From positions 80,544 through 144,543 of the forward strand of contig VSDK01003607.1 of the NCBI GenBank assembly GCA_009767595.1: a DNA stretch of 64,000 nt. The letters run 5' to 3'. Below the pieces are notes generated by a model, which saw only the letters and a list, made by a program, of their open reading frames with translations, had not been told where the DNA came from and did no database searches. Numbering within the stretch: the stretch's first letter is position 1; the number at the start of each line of letters is the position of its first letter. A program made the position numbers and the translations under genes. This document shows, in pieces, positions 32,715 through 43,927 of this stretch. The DNA is from Symbiodinium kawagutii (Eukaryota; Sar; Dinophyceae; Suessiales; Symbiodiniaceae).

Positions 32715-33343
32715 TTGTTTTGCTATATTGCCATGCGATCACTTGATGCTCTGTGACATGACGTGGCTTGCACAACGCAAGTTCTGGCTCAAATCGAGAG
32801 CTGGACTCAAAAAGCTGCACCCCTTCCCAGCATGGGGCTTCCCCAGCATGGGGTTTACTGAATTAGCAGAAACGTTCCAAACTTTGAGAAGATAAGCAAC
32901 AAGCGATTCAAGATATTTCGATGTATCTCTTTTATAATCAATGCATATCAGCGGTTGAACCATGGATCAACCATGATTGTAATGTCTCAACCGCTTAACC
33001 ATGTATCAATGGTTAAAGTTCGGTTAAAGATTGACATCCATGGCCGTAACAGCCAGTGACAATAAGCTGGATGCCATGATGCACCTCATGGGTCTGTCTG
33101 AGACGCCATGGAGGTTTTCTGTGAATGTTTGGGGCTGCCAGGAAGATGTCAACCTTGGTATGGTATGTAAATGTACACAGATGTTTTGATAGACAGGTAG
33201 GTGACTATGGTAGGTGTAACGCTTACTGTATATATATATATACATGCATATGTTTTTATATACAGATATGTGTGTGTATGTTTATATCAATATGTAGGTC
33301 CAGCTTACCCCCGCCATGGCTCTTTCATGTTGATGCTAGCCAG
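32715..33343. other. no gene assigned
   Basis: Unique DNA, an AACCATGGATCAACCATG patch near 32955-33020, and an AT run near 33228. Confidence 0.35.
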
Positions 33344-33421
33344 TTGCAGTTCCTGCCGGCGCAGCATGGCGATGACGCACTTGGGAGGTCCATGCGAAGC
33401 ACAAAAGGCTCAGTTGAGCAG
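33344..33421 (+). CDS. candidate internal exon, unknown protein
   Basis: Acceptor GATGCTAGCCAG, donor GAGCAG/GTGCTG; 26 codons in phase 0 at both ends: LQFLPAQHGDDALGRSMRST then KGSVEQ. Coding-like composition; the frame is also open on each side. No family is recognised. Confidence 0.45.
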
Positions 33422-33814
33422 GTGCTGCTGTACCAGATTGCCTGGGTGATATTTTGGGTGTGGTCTTCAGTTAGGCTGTCGAACTGAACCTATGGGTCTT
33501 TCCGTATGTCATGTGATACTGGTTCTTCTGGATTTTCATTCTGTTCTAGTTTGTCAAAATAAAGTTTGGTGTTTTATTTGTCAAAGTCCAATGTTTTAAT
33601 GTTTTTTCTTTGAGAAAACCATGAGCAACTGACGCTTTTACTGCTGGTTTCACCACGGTGAGGGACCCTTCTCCACCGGGTAAGAGAGATCACCTTTTGA
33701 AGGATAGTGCAATGAGGCTGATATACAAGCGCCATCAATGAAATAGTTGCTGAAGAAACGAAGATGGGAATAGTTAATGAACCTGGAGTTCATTGTTAGT
33801 TTGTCACTTAGCCA

Positions 33815-33872
33815 ACCTTTAACCACCCATTGACCACCCATTAACCACCCATTAACCACCCATCAACCATGA
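33815..33872. repeat. TTAACCACCCA tandem repeat
   Basis: Five or six copies of an 11-bp TTAACCACCCA/TTGACCACCCA unit. It has the AACCA character of upstream exon flanks; the short frame after it (FRKTWGETSYADNRQCTK, 33918-33977) might be a small exon. Confidence 0.6.
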
Positions 33873-34165
33873 TTGTTATATAAGTCAATGAACCCTGATA
33901 TAAGTCAATATAACAATGGATTGTTTCGGAAGACCTGGGGTGAAACCAGCTACGCTGACAATAGGCAGTGTACAAAGAAACCAATGCTGGTAGCTTGTTT
34001 ACAGTCGTATTTTGTGGTGAAGACTATTGACATGCAGCAAAAGTTCCTTGCAAATCCTCTCCAATCTGTTCGAATCGTTACTGTACCCACACATGCACAC
34101 AAACACATATGTAATTGAGCCGTATTTATATGTTCTATTATGCAAAAACGAACATATCACATTAC

Positions 34166-34166
<1 letters not shown>

Positions 34167-34223
<57 letters not shown>

Positions 34224-34512
34224 CCTTATGTACATACACACATGAATATGTATATGAATTTGTATATGTAAATGTATATGTATATGTAAATGTAAGTGTA
34301 TGTGTATATGTATATGTATGTGTATATGTAAAGGTATATGTATATGTATATGTATACGTTTATGTATATGTATATGTATATGTATATTTAAATGTAAGTG
34401 TATGTGTATATGTATATGTATGTGTATGTGTATATGTATATGTATGTGTATATGTATATGTATGTGTATGTGTATATGTATATGTATATGTATATGTAAA
34501 TGTAAATGGATA
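34167..34512. repeat. (ACAT)n followed by TATATG-type hexamer array
   Basis: (ACAT)n to 34222, then several hundred bases of TATATG/TGTATA words. The His-Ile frames on the minus strand are artefacts. Confidence 0.9.
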
Positions 34513-34741
34513 TCGTGATAAGTCTTTTGAGTTCCATGGTGGTTTTCTGGCTTGCATTTCACCGGAACATTTCCAAAAGAGTGTGCTTTTCCTCCCAGGT
34601 TGGTGATACGTGATCCATTTGTTTGGACGATGCCATGGGGGGGCTGGCAAGCGCAGGCTCTTCTCAAGCTCCAGAAACGGCAGAGCGAAGCAACATATGG
34701 TACCTGGGCCATCGTTTGCGGTCGGAACCATGTCTTCCATG

Positions 34742-34846
34742 TGATGGTTTCTCAAGCCATAGGGGACCCCCAAATCATCCAGTATCAACCATTTATGGTA
34801 TGAAGCCAACCATTTTGGGGGTACCCATATTCTCAGAAACCACCAT
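34742..34846 (+). mobile_element. family A TIR element
   Basis: Left arm TGATGGTTTCTCAAGCCATA then GGGGACCCCC (TATGGC variant), right arm TTTTGGGGGTACCCATATTC then TCAGAAACCACCAT. Another mixed-arm copy. Confidence 0.85.
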
Positions 34847-34849
34847 CTC

Positions 34850-35450
34850 AAAACCATCCTTGCAATGTCTGCAAGCCAGATTCTGTTTTTTGATTGATTA
34901 GATCCTTGCAATGTCTGTGCAGACGTAGCTGTAGCAGTGTGCTGTGTGCACGCATGTAAGTATATGTTTTTGCACTTGTCCACGTACATATGTACACCTA
35001 CGTGTCTATGTGACATGCGTAGATGTATGTTATGTCTCTGTCTCTCTCTGTCTCTCTTTGTGTAAACAGACAATCCCATGCACATGTACGTTTACATACA
35101 TATATATATATATATGTATGTATTTATTAATTTTGTTTTTATTCGTTTAATTATTTATATTTATTTGTCTGTTTATCTCTTTATATACGCATACGCATAC
35201 ATCGATGATTTTGAACGTACATGCAAACATAGATACAGGTATGCATGCTTATAACAGCAAATGTGGACAGATGCTGTGTGATTCTACCATTTCTTGTCCC
35301 AAGCAGTATAGAAACATTCCTGTGCTCCATGACAATCTCAAAAACTTCCTGCAGTACGGCACCTGTAGATTGTCATGTGCATCATGAATCAAACAAATTT
35401 GAAGAGATATGGTTGATCGTTTCGCCGAGGTCTCCATTCTTGGGCTGTTA
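34850..35450. other. no gene recognised
   Basis: ACGTACATATGT-rich and CTGTCTCTCT stretches around 34950-35190, otherwise unique. Confidence 0.4.
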
Positions 35451-35451
35451 A

Positions 35452-35559
35452 ATATCTGACTGCCGGTTTTCAGCATTTCATACTTTGCCCAGTAGTAGCA
35501 AATGTTTTGTTGATTGACAAACATATTTTTCAACGGAGTTGAAACCACCAACCAGATAT
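35452..35559 (+). mobile_element. family C TIR element, diverged
   Basis: Left ATATCTGACTGCCGGTTTTC then AGCATTT; right TGATTGACAAACATATTTTT then CAACGGAGTTGAAACCACCA and ACCAGATAT. The ends form ATATCTG/CAGATAT. The pattern GTTGAC...ATATTTTTCA before the right arm is the family hallmark. Confidence 0.6.
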
Positions 35560-35574
35560 GATCATTATCCAATT

Positions 35575-35880
35575 ACTGTATCAACCATTACTACAACCAT
35601 TGTTATAAGTATTATTACAACCATTATCATAACCAACATTCTACTGTAACCATTACTATAACCATTATTGAAATCATTATTAGAACCATTACTATAATCA
35701 TTGTTATAACACTTATTAAAACCATTATTACAACCATTACTACAGCCATTGAATTCTTACAACCACTGTTAAAACCATTATTACAGCCATTATTATAAAC
35801 ATTACTAAAAACCATTATTACAACCAAAGCATCAGTATAACAATTGCTACAAACATTATAACCATTATTAAGTACTAGTC
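35575..35880. repeat. AACCATTATTACA tract before an exon
   Basis: About 300 bp of degenerate ACCATTATTACA units leading to the exon at 35914. Upstream-type flank. Confidence 0.8.
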
Positions 35881-35913
35881 CATATCATCCAATCACCCGC
35901 TTGCACTATGAAG

Positions 35914-36034
35914 TTCTGCCGAGGCATTGCAATCAGCGTGCTGCAGAAGAATACGCAGTGGCAGAAAGCGCTGGGCTTCTTCGAGGAGTTTCAAGCAGCA
36001 GGCAGCGATCATAGCCTTGGAGCAGCCTTGGAAG
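35914..36034 (+). CDS. PPR-like exon
   Basis: Acceptor-like TGCACTATGAAG; donor GAAG/GTACTT. The frame reads FCRGIAISVLQKNTQWQKAL then GFFEEFQAAGSDHSLGAALE. ISVLQKNTQWQKALGFFEEF follows the PPR two-helix pattern: first helix ending in Trp, then AL..F..F. SLGAALE looks like the start of the next unit. PPR proteins bind organelle RNA by helical repeats. Exit phase (one base) fits the entry phase of the exon at 39336, but a direct join gives a unit about five residues short, so an exon may be missing between them. Confidence 0.6.
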
Positions 36035-36059
36035 GTACTTCTAAGGCAATGTCCAGGTG

Positions 36060-36140
36060 AAACGAGGTAGAAACTAGTGATCAACTAGTGATAACCAGTG
36101 GTGAGTGATTCACTGGTGATTCCCTACTGATTCACGGTTG
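36060..36140. repeat. GTGATAACCAGTGGTGAG tract after an exon
   Basis: AACTAGTGATCAACTAGTG and ACCAGTGGTGAGTGATTCAC. Short downstream-type flank. Confidence 0.45.
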
Positions 36141-36689
36141 ACTTTTGGTACCCGTCCTGTAGTTTTAGAGATGCTTCTTGGTCACCAAGTTCTTGAGGAA
36201 CACGGACCCATGTGGGTCCGTGAATGACACACTGCCTGCAAATGCATTATCAGCTAGTATCTAGAAGTTTTGCCTTATCAATCATTGTTAGCCATCAGTG
36301 GCGATCATTACTTGATATTGACGATCATCAGTCATTAACAACGTTTGTAAGCCATCATGCTGCTGATCGTTGATATAACTTATACTGTAATTGCGAGCAA
36401 ACAAGAATCCATGCGGTCCATGATCAAAAGGAAACCAGCAGCAAACATTACCCATCACTAACATTCATTCACCACAATATAACCCACAGCCATTGATCCT
36501 ACAGTTACATAAATCCATACAACGACACCGAGGATGAACTGCTTGGTTTGTGCTTGACAGATTCACCAGAAAGTCGCTGGTTCGTTAAGCCTCCAAAGCA
36601 TCAGTCGCCCCTCAATCGATTCAGTTTCGGCATGATTTAGCCGCGTCATCAGCCATCATTACTGGATAATAGCCATCATCATTAACAAG

Positions 36690-36781
36690 GTTTGGCTGAT
36701 TTGCACAACGGTGCCGTTGTGTCGCGTGTTGAAAGGCGCCCTTTTCGACACAGCGACCCGAACAGTCAGATAGCCGCCATG
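36690..36781 (+). CDS. candidate exon, frame ambiguous
   Basis: A GC-rich island after AACATTAACAAG-like sequence and before ATG/GTAAAT. Frames LADLHNGAVVSRVERRPFRH (then SDPNSQIAAM) and VWLICTTVPLCRVLKGALFD are both open. AACCATC-type sequence precedes it and a TGGTAA/TGGTT tract follows at once, as for other exons. Confidence 0.4.
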
Positions 36782-37330
36782 GTAAATAGTAGTGGTAAAC
36801 AACTCAGGGTAGCAATGAATGGTTGTATACCACTACTAGTAATCCAATGATAACTAACAGTAATATCCAATGATTAAACAACTAATGATGGTTGTAAATG
36901 GTGTATTTAAGAACCAATTCCGGTTGGTACTAATGGTAATAATGATGGTTCCGACCAGTGGTGGTAGCAACTGATGGTATTTGGAACAACTAGTAATGGC
37001 AATATTGAGCAACGACTGGTAGTATTGCTGATGGTTACACAATAGTAAGTAACTATGGTGATATTGCTAATGGTTCTCAATACTTTTGATATTAAGCAAC
37101 AATATAATAGTGACAATAGTATTCACAACAGTTTGATGGTTGCACAACGGTATGTTACACATATCAATGGCAATATTGCTGATAGTGGTTCTCGTAGCAA
37201 CTAATGGTCATTAATACTAGTGATATGCGTGTTACGATATTGGCAACAAATGGTGACTTGTAACTACGTACTGGTAATACTAGCTTGCAATTGTTGACAT
37301 TGCTTACAAGTACTTAATTACGTGTTAATC
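36782..37330. repeat. AATGGTAATATTGCTGATGG tract after an exon
   Basis: Degenerate tandem words such as GGTAATAATGATGGTT and CAATATTGCTGATGGTT over about 500 bp. Confidence 0.65.
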
Positions 37331-38815
37331 ACCCTTGGTAGTTGGTTGCCCAACTGCTCAAGAATGGCTAATCATCGTTAATGATGATTGATAGCGGCCA
37401 AAGATGATCAACACTTGCATCAAACCGCAGTGCGGTCGAGTGATTTGTTTGTGAAATCTCAGTACCAGTTGGACAACCGCGTACGATCACAAGCAGCTTC
37501 TTCGGGGGGCCTCATTTGGTGCCCCAAGACCCCATCACACGCACCATCACAGTGACCAAATCAACCATCACTGTGCACAGCTTGGTCAAACAGCACCACA
37601 CTGCACCATTGTGGCTGACGGTTGATATGATTACCTGCGTTGCACGGCGCAACGCTATCTCGGTCAACCAATAAGGACAGGTGCTGCCAATCAGCTGTTG
37701 TTGCTGTACAGCTGGTCACCAGTTGAGCTGGTGTGGTGGATTTCAAGTGCGGATCTCCCATGGGATTATGTGGTGATGCTTACTTTACCATGGCTTCATT
37801 GAGTTAAGTACACCTAACATTTTGTAACTTTGTACGAATCACATTTTTTCATTCCACGGTTTGTATCGCAACTATGTGCCTATCATAACCCGTTATGCTC
37901 CTGCTAACCCACCAGCTGTTACATTTCGTTGTGCAATGTATTCCATTTAAGATTTAAAATCACTAGTGGGAGCACTCGGGTTGGGCCACCCATAGAATTG
38001 CACCGCCGAAGGCATTCCATGTTCCTCTCCCAAGATCCACAATGCGGCACTTGGCGCTGCATGTGCAGGTAGGAAGGGGGTCTCAAAGTGACAGTCGCGG
38101 ATCAGAAGATATCACGCTGTTTTCCCATGGTCGAGCTGGGACAGTCCCTGTGAACTATGGGGAAACCTGGTACTGACGGCTTTTCAGAAGCTACTGTATG
38201 GCAACATGTTTTGGGTCAAACAAGCTGTATGGCTAGACAGGGGCTCTCACCAAGAGGTATTATTCGATGGATCCGATGGGCTTTCTGACCAATGTGGATA
38301 TTTGATCGAGGGAGCCACCCAGTACAAGACAAATGGGTAGGAAGTCTGCTAGGAGCTTTCCGAACAACTGGATGGTTGTAGCCTTGTTTTACTTGTTATC
38401 ATCGTTGGTTTCTGCATGGCCTGCTGATGCTTGGTGCATCTTCCTGTTGCACGTTGCTGTCGATTATCCACGATGAATCGCCTATCAATGACTGTGCACC
38501 AGTCGCCATGGGTCATGCTCCTCATTGGATTCCACAGTCGTCTTGTTTCTCCTAGTCCAGCTCAGCAAACGGTGATACACTGCGGTGGTGGGTCTATGGC
38601 TGCGGGTTGCTTCACGATGAAAATATTTTTTCCATACTGGGCATGCTACTGGTAATTATTCCAATAAATGTCAGTCATGCTTCCTATATCTACTTTGGTG
38701 ATAAAGGTCAAACACATGTTCTCCAACATTTTGGACTTGCGCGGTTCAATGTTTGCTTCTGGTGGGTACCAGGCGTATAGTCTAGGGTCGATTAGTGCAA
38801 CGCGCATCTATCATG
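37331..38815. other. no gene assigned
   Basis: A GC-rich island at 37430-37560 and another at 37975-38085 (ending GCATGTGCAG/GTAGG, frame PPKAFHVPLPRSTMRHLALH) may be exons, but frames and acceptors are not convincing. 38430-38650 is a 74-codon frame without a motif. Confidence 0.3.
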
Positions 38816-38819
38816 TTGA

Positions 38820-39300
38820 TACCACCTTATTATATAACCAACTATTAACCAGCTATCAAACAGCTTTAACCGCAATTAAATCACCATGAGTAAATGAATC
38901 ATCATGAATCATGGGTTTGCCATCGCCATTGAGCAACCAGTGATTGACCATTGATTCACCATGATAAAATCAGCTATTAACCATGATCAAATTGATCAAA
39001 GCATGATTTAGATTGGTGAGTCATAGCAGCTTACCTTGTTTATGCACCATAGATTTATCACCAACCATTAAACTTTTAAACATGGTTTAACCATCATTCA
39101 ACCGTTATCAAACCATTATTTTTCCATTTCACCATAATGATTGTTAAATGAAACCATCATTAAACCGTTCATAGTTATCTAAACCAACTATTAACCAACT
39201 ATTTAACCATCATTAACCGTTCATCTGTTGACTATTAACCAGCTATTTAACCATTAAACCAGGTTTAGTTGGTTAATAGTTGGTTAACTTGGTTCAACCA
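38820..39300. repeat. AACCATTAAACC tract before an exon
   Basis: AACCATCATTAAACCGTTC, AACCAACTATTTAACC and related words fill this stretch and end about 30 bp before the PPR exon at 39336. The last 60 bp switch to TTGGTTAATAGTTGG, giving a local hairpin. Confidence 0.7.
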
Positions 39301-39335
39301 GGTCAATATCTCAACTTCCTTCGGTCCCGCCCCAG

Positions 39336-39437
39336 GTGCCGCGTGGCAAATGGCCTTGCACCTGCACAACGCTGCCGCGCAAAGAGATGCCTCGACGTAC
39401 ACGGCGGCCATGACGGCGCGGCACTGGGGGGACCGAA
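39336..39437 (+). CDS. PPR exon
   Basis: Acceptor GGTCCCGCCCCAG. The frame reads AAWQMALHLHNAAAQRDAST then YTAAMTARHWGDR. W..ALHL is the end of one PPR unit (second helix) and STYTAAMTA the start of the next. Donor GACCGA/AGTGCT is weak; GA/GTGCTT is used here. Entry takes two bases and exit leaves one. GC contrast with the flanks is extreme. Confidence 0.65.
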
Positions 39438-39512
39438 GTGCTTGAGTGGATGACGGGTGATCATGTGGATGGATATATTTATATGATTATCTTATATATA
39501 TATATATATACA

Positions 39513-39613
39513 TACTGGTTGGTGGTTTCAAAGATTTTTATTTTCCCTAGTAAGCATTAGCAAAGGGTCCGTTGACTGATATTTTTCATAGGGCTTGAAA
39601 CCACCCACCAGTA
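39513..39613 (+). mobile_element. family C TIR element, best copy
   Basis: TIRs: ATACTGGTTGGTGGTTTCAA on the left; the right end reads TTGAAACCACCCACCAGTAT. Interior AGATTTTTATTTTCCCTAG and GTTGACTGATATTTTTCATA. About 101 bp, inserted in an (AT)n run, no coding capacity. Confidence 0.85.
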
Positions 39614-39724
39614 TATCTATATATGCACATATTATATGTGGTAATCTAGTATTATATAATAGTTAATCATATCACTTGATACACGATTATATCTTGATAT
39701 TTGTAGATTTTGTATGTGGGCAAA

Positions 39725-39985
39725 GGTGATTGATCATGGTTAGGATCGGTTAATCAATGGTTAGATAATGGTTCAATAGTGCTTTAAATAATGCTCCAAA
39801 ATTGTGAATAGTGGCACGTAAATAGCTAGCAATGATGGGTGACGATTTCAATGATGGGTTAGTATTGGTTGGGAATGGTTGATGACGTTTAATCAATGGC
39901 TAGTATGGGTGATCAAGAATCTTTCACCATTGATTGTTTATGATGTTTAATCATAGTAATGATGGATAATGGTTGTGGGGGATGG
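39725..39985. repeat. TGGTTAATCAATGG tract after an exon
   Basis: ATCATGGTTAGGATCGGTTA, GGTTGGGAATGGTTGATGAC and similar. Complement in character of 38820-39300. Confidence 0.65.
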
Positions 39986-40208
39986 TAAGAAATATAGCTG
40001 GATATACCAACTTCTATGGCCATGACTCGGGATCAGTGGCAATGGGGCAAAACGTTTGTTTTGGATGTTTCAGTACTTTTTAGGTGCTGAGCGAGACTTG
40101 ATGCCAACTAGTCCTTCATATAAAGCATTTTTTTGGTTGGTTACTGTCCTGTTGCATAGTCATGTGCGCGCTATTATCCGACCGCCAGGAAATGTAAGAC
40201 AAGTCACT

Positions 40209-40450
40209 GATGGATGGATAGATGGATGGATGGATGGATGGACGGACGGACGGACGGACGGGTGGATGGGTGGGTGGGTGGGTGGACGCATGGATGGGTG
40301 GGTGGATGGATGGATGGACGGATGGATGGATGGGTGGACGGACACAAAGACGGATAGATAGAAAGACAGAAAGACAAGACAGACAGACAGACTGACAGAC
40401 AGACAGACAGACAGAAAGATGGATAGATAGATGAGAGATAGATAGAGATA
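40209..40450. repeat. compound GGAT, GGAC and GACA tetranucleotide repeat
   Basis: (GGAT)n with (GGAC) and (GGGT) blocks to about 40345, then (GACA)n and GATA. Pro/Ser/His or Trp/Met/Asp ORFs are artefacts. Confidence 0.9.
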
Positions 40451-40454
40451 GATG

Positions 40455-41200
40455 TCCATCTGTACATCCACACGCACGCAGGCACACACCGCCTTTAGCA
40501 TTGGTCCGATATACGATCCTTTCACCAGCCAAGTTCAGATTTGAGTCACCTTTGCCCCTCATTTTTTCAATTCAATTTTCTTTGGCCTGCCGTTTGCCGC
40601 AGGAAAAAGGCGGAGGCACCAACTTTCAACCGCCAAATGGTGTGAATCAAGATGAAATACCTTCCCATTAGTTGATGTTCTCTTCATTGAGATTTTGACC
40701 CTCAGCCAACAGGGCAGATAGGCACTTGTCAACATTCCAATGTAGATAACTCTCTTCATCCTTGGATGTCAGCCCCAAGAGCATAAAGTTTTGACTGACA
40801 ATCTGCAACTACTGAGTTTCCACCTGGCAGATGCCTGTGGAATATGCAGCATCCCCGATACTCCGTTGGTAGCTGGGAAATGCCATCCGTTATTTCCAGG
40901 ATTTACCTATCAACAAGCTCATCCTCGAAACGGCATTTTTTCACCGTTTCCGTTGTCCGATTTCATCCCCGAGTTCGCTAGGCCTTAGCGAGGGCGAAGA
41001 AGTGGAAGGAGGGCATGGAGAAGCTGATCCAATAGCAGCGGGAGGGGAAGCTGTGCTGTTGGGGGTTGGTGCCATGCCTAGTTGGGGGAAGCCATGAATC
41101 TGAAGTCAGAGGGCGATTCTTTTTCCCACGTCCCTAGAAGTCATGGTGGTAGCGCAATCAGCATCTGTGATCCAAAGTGAAGTGTGAAGTCCCCAGACCA
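40455..41200. other. no gene assigned
   Basis: Unique DNA; the plus frame 40791-40988 (65 codons) has Pro/Gly/Cys-rich content but no motif. GC is raised around 40980-41050. Confidence 0.3.
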
Positions 41201-41202
41201 AA

Positions 41203-41302
41203 TGGTGCTTTCTTAAAGCAGGGATACCCCCAAATCATCCCATAGGTATCATTGATTGTTAATAACCGACCACTTTTGGGTTCCCCTACTTTGAGAAACC
41301 CC
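41203..41302 (+). mobile_element. family A TIR element
   Basis: Left TGGTGCTTTCTTAAAGCAGG then GATACCCCCAAATCATCC; right TTTTGGGTTCCCCTACTTTG then AGAAACCCCC. Confidence 0.8.
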
Positions 41303-41820
41303 CAAATCAATGTTTTTCCGGTGTCAAATGAGCTTGAGGACCTCATCCTTTGCTTCAAAGCATGGACTTGCCGCGATATTTTCGGAAGTTTTTATCGAAA
41401 CGCCATCCATAGGGTGGAGTATGATAGGAACTGTGTTGGATAGAGATCCTCAGATTTAGATGGGAGTGAGTTTGAAATCGAACAAGTGAAAAATCAACAG
41501 CGAAGAGTTTGTTTGGATTTGTTTTGAATTGTTGCTTGACCGTATTAAGAATAATCAGCGTTCGTGCGTATCTATTTGGATTTCAACAGAAGCATCACCC
41601 CGCGGACCGTTTCTATTTAAGTTGACCAGGGAACAACAGTGGGCACCAGCAGCACCGAGGATTTTTAAGTCGATGACCGTGAAACCTGATTTGCCCGCCT
41701 TGTTGCTGGGCATCCGTCTTTATGGTGCCCTGGCGCGATTCACCACTGTTATTTGCAGCAGGCGATAGGATCCTGTGGTGATCGCATGAAAAAGATGGAC
41801 ATGTATCAACTCTTCATTTG
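41303..41820. other. no gene assigned
   Basis: A 79-codon plus frame (41529-41768: MLLDRIKNNQRSCVSIWIST onwards, with GPFLFKLTREQQWAPAAPRI) is moderately protein-like. No splice support. Confidence 0.25.
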
Positions 41821-41925
41821 GGTGTTTCTCAGAATATGGGACCCCTAGAATCAATTAAAATCATCCAATATCATCCGATGTTAGCCGTTCAAACCATTTA
41901 TAGTACTATCATAAACCATCCATTT
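41821..41925 (+). mobile_element. family A element, right end lost
   Basis: Left arm GGTGTTTCTCAGAATATGGG then ACCCC, centre AACCATTTATAGTACTATCA and AACCATCCATTTTC. The right arm cannot be recognised. Confidence 0.6.
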
Positions 41926-42049
41926 TCATTTCAGGACATCCACACCCTCCAAGCATTGTCTCTCCAAGTGTTTCATCTCATTTTGGCTCACTGTTTTGCC
42001 ACGAAGTTGAAGCCGTGACCGGTCACATAGCTCAATCTGACGGGGTCGA

Positions 42050-42280
42050 TATGCCTGTCAACCATAGAGCAAAACAACGTTTAGCTGCCTGTCAACCATA
42101 TACAATAGTGCTTAGCTATGATTATATAATAGTGTTTAATGGTGAATAATGATGATTATATGATGGTTTAACACTATGTATTGTTGTCAACAATGGTTGA
42201 TAATTAGGCAATAGTGTTGAACTGATGGTTGATGATGGTCCACGATGGTTGTATGAGTATGATCATGGTTTATGATGGCT
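42050..42280. repeat. TGATGGTTTA/ATGATGG tract
   Basis: Degenerate AATGATGATTATATGATGG and TGGTTGATGATGGTCCACG words of the downstream type. No exon is assigned directly upstream. Confidence 0.5.
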
Positions 42281-42288
42281 AAATCGTT

Positions 42289-42457
42289 GACATGGAATCA
42301 ACTACCTCGGATGATCTCGGTGTATATCAAATAGCGTGCTTCATGGGCGTGGCATGTGGACCTAGGGACATTCCCAAGGATTCCCAGTTCGCTCTGACAA
42401 ACTTCAGGGTGCTCCCAGTTGTCAGGCAATGCCTGGTTCATCGCCAATCATTTCAGT
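42289..42457 (+). CDS. candidate exon or short ORF, unknown protein
   Basis: The frame MESTTSDDLGVYQIACFMGV then ACGPRDIPKDSQFALTNFRV and LPVVRQCLVHRQSFQ ends at TAG. Well-balanced composition, not repetitive. Splice sites are not obvious. It may be a small intact ORF or part of an exon. Confidence 0.3.
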
Positions 42458-42459
42458 AG

Positions 42460-42850
42460 GATCAGAGACTCATACGCCAGATCAAACTCTTTATCGCTCT
42501 TTGCAACCACACATGTCTAACACATGTGTTTCCTTAGCAAAACGAGGCAAACTTTTTGCTCTTGGGGCTGTGCCTTTACACAAATATATGCCATATGTAG
42601 CTGGTCATTGTGTCCAGCCTTGTTGAAGTTTCTTTTCGGCATGGAACTCACAATGGGTCCTGAAGATCGTAATATCTTGAGATGGCAGAACTCCGGCACG
42701 ATGGACACCCACGTCCATGATTGACCATGAGGTTTGTCCATCAGTTTTGTTACACCAAAGTGCAGTGATCATTTTGGGATATGGAGACATGACTTGAGCA
42801 GTAACTCCCAGATAGGATCATTTTGGTATGCTGGGATGAACATTTCCATT
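42460..42850. other. no gene recognised
   Basis: Unique DNA with only short overlapping frames on both strands. Confidence 0.35.
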
Positions 42851-42920
42851 TGAGTTTCCCAGTATTTATCAAAAAGGTTGGTTGACTGAAAAATATTTTC
42901 ATCGGGCTTGACACCACCAA
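42851..42920 (+). mobile_element. family C element, right half
   Basis: GGTTGGTTGACTGAAAAATA then TTTTCATCGGGCTTGACACC and ACCAA match the right half of the copies at 39513 and 59920. The left TIR is decayed. Confidence 0.55.
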
Positions 42921-43089
42921 GCCGTTGTGAATTGACATGCTGCGACTTTACATGACGATGTTGCAGAAGAGCAGTGCCAACATCCCCGAGTTTGTGCGGT
43001 TCAGATTGGGTGAGGTATTCCCACAGTGCTTGACGATAGCAAAATACCATCCGGTACAAAACAGCCAAATAACGAAGCAACCATCATTA

Positions 43090-43755
43090 GTTGTCATGAA
43101 CCATGCTCACAATCATGATTGACCATTCTTGGCCACTACTCAGCAGCTACCAAGCATTATTCACCAGGATTCGGCATCATTAGTCATCATTGACCATTAT
43201 TGGCCATTAACCAGATATTTCTGGTAGTGGTGAACACCATAACCTATTAACAATGTTATGGTATGGTTGATAGCAACCATCAATTAATGTCAATACCATT
43301 TGTAATCATTACAAATCATGAATAAATGATGAATCTACTATTATATAATAATACTACAACCATTATGAACCACAAATTAAGTATTGATTCTTACTACCTG
43401 TTAAATGAACCATGACTTCACCATTAACCAACTATTGATCGTTACTAACCATCACTAAACCATTGATAAGCCATTGATCATGAACCAACTATTGCAAGAA
43501 CCATCAATAATCAATAGTTTATGAGAAATTGACCATTAGTTAATTGAACCATCAGTTACTGCAATCACTCAAACCGACTATCACTAACCATTGGTAAACC
43601 GTTGATAAACCAGTAATCACGAATAGTCATCAATTAATCAACCATGAATCACCAATAATTATCACTTAATCATTAAGCAACCATTGATAAACCGTTTTAG
43701 AACCATTAACTATTGATAAACCATTAACAAACCATTGATAAACCATTAAGAAGAG
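43090..43755. repeat. AACCATTGATAAACC tract before an exon
   Basis: More than 600 bp of degenerate AACCATTGATAAACC, AACCATCAATTAATG and ACCAACTATTG words up to the exon at 43797. Confidence 0.75.
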
Positions 43756-43796
43756 AAACTAATTTACCAATGAACCGCGGTCACCTGTGAAGCCAG

Positions 43797-43868
43797 GTGC
43801 CATGGGCCAACACGAAGCCGCCTTTGCCTTGAAACCAGGCGCCCCACCGGAGCCAGTGACGAGCCGAG
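43797..43868 (+). CDS. internal exon, probably part of the PPR gene
   Basis: Acceptor GTGAAGCCAG, donor AGCCGAG/GTCGTA; 72 bp. The frame reads AMGQHEAAFALKPGAPPEPV then TSR with a split Gly codon at each end. PPEPVTS can be aligned with the LxPDVVTY linker of PPR units, but the match is weak. The phases (two bases in, one out) fit both neighbours at 39336 and 45256. Confidence 0.5.
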
Positions 43869-43927
43869 GTCGTAATCAAAAGAGCAGCAGTATTTGGTGG
43901 TTGTGAGCATGAAATATGGCTAAAATG

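Noticed and set aside
33999..34712. 237-codon minus ORF rich in His-Ile
   Set aside because: Encoded by the TATATG/ACAT arrays.
40116..40562. Minus-strand ORFs of Ser/Pro/His repeats
   Set aside because: Produced by the compound GGAT/GACA tetranucleotide repeat.
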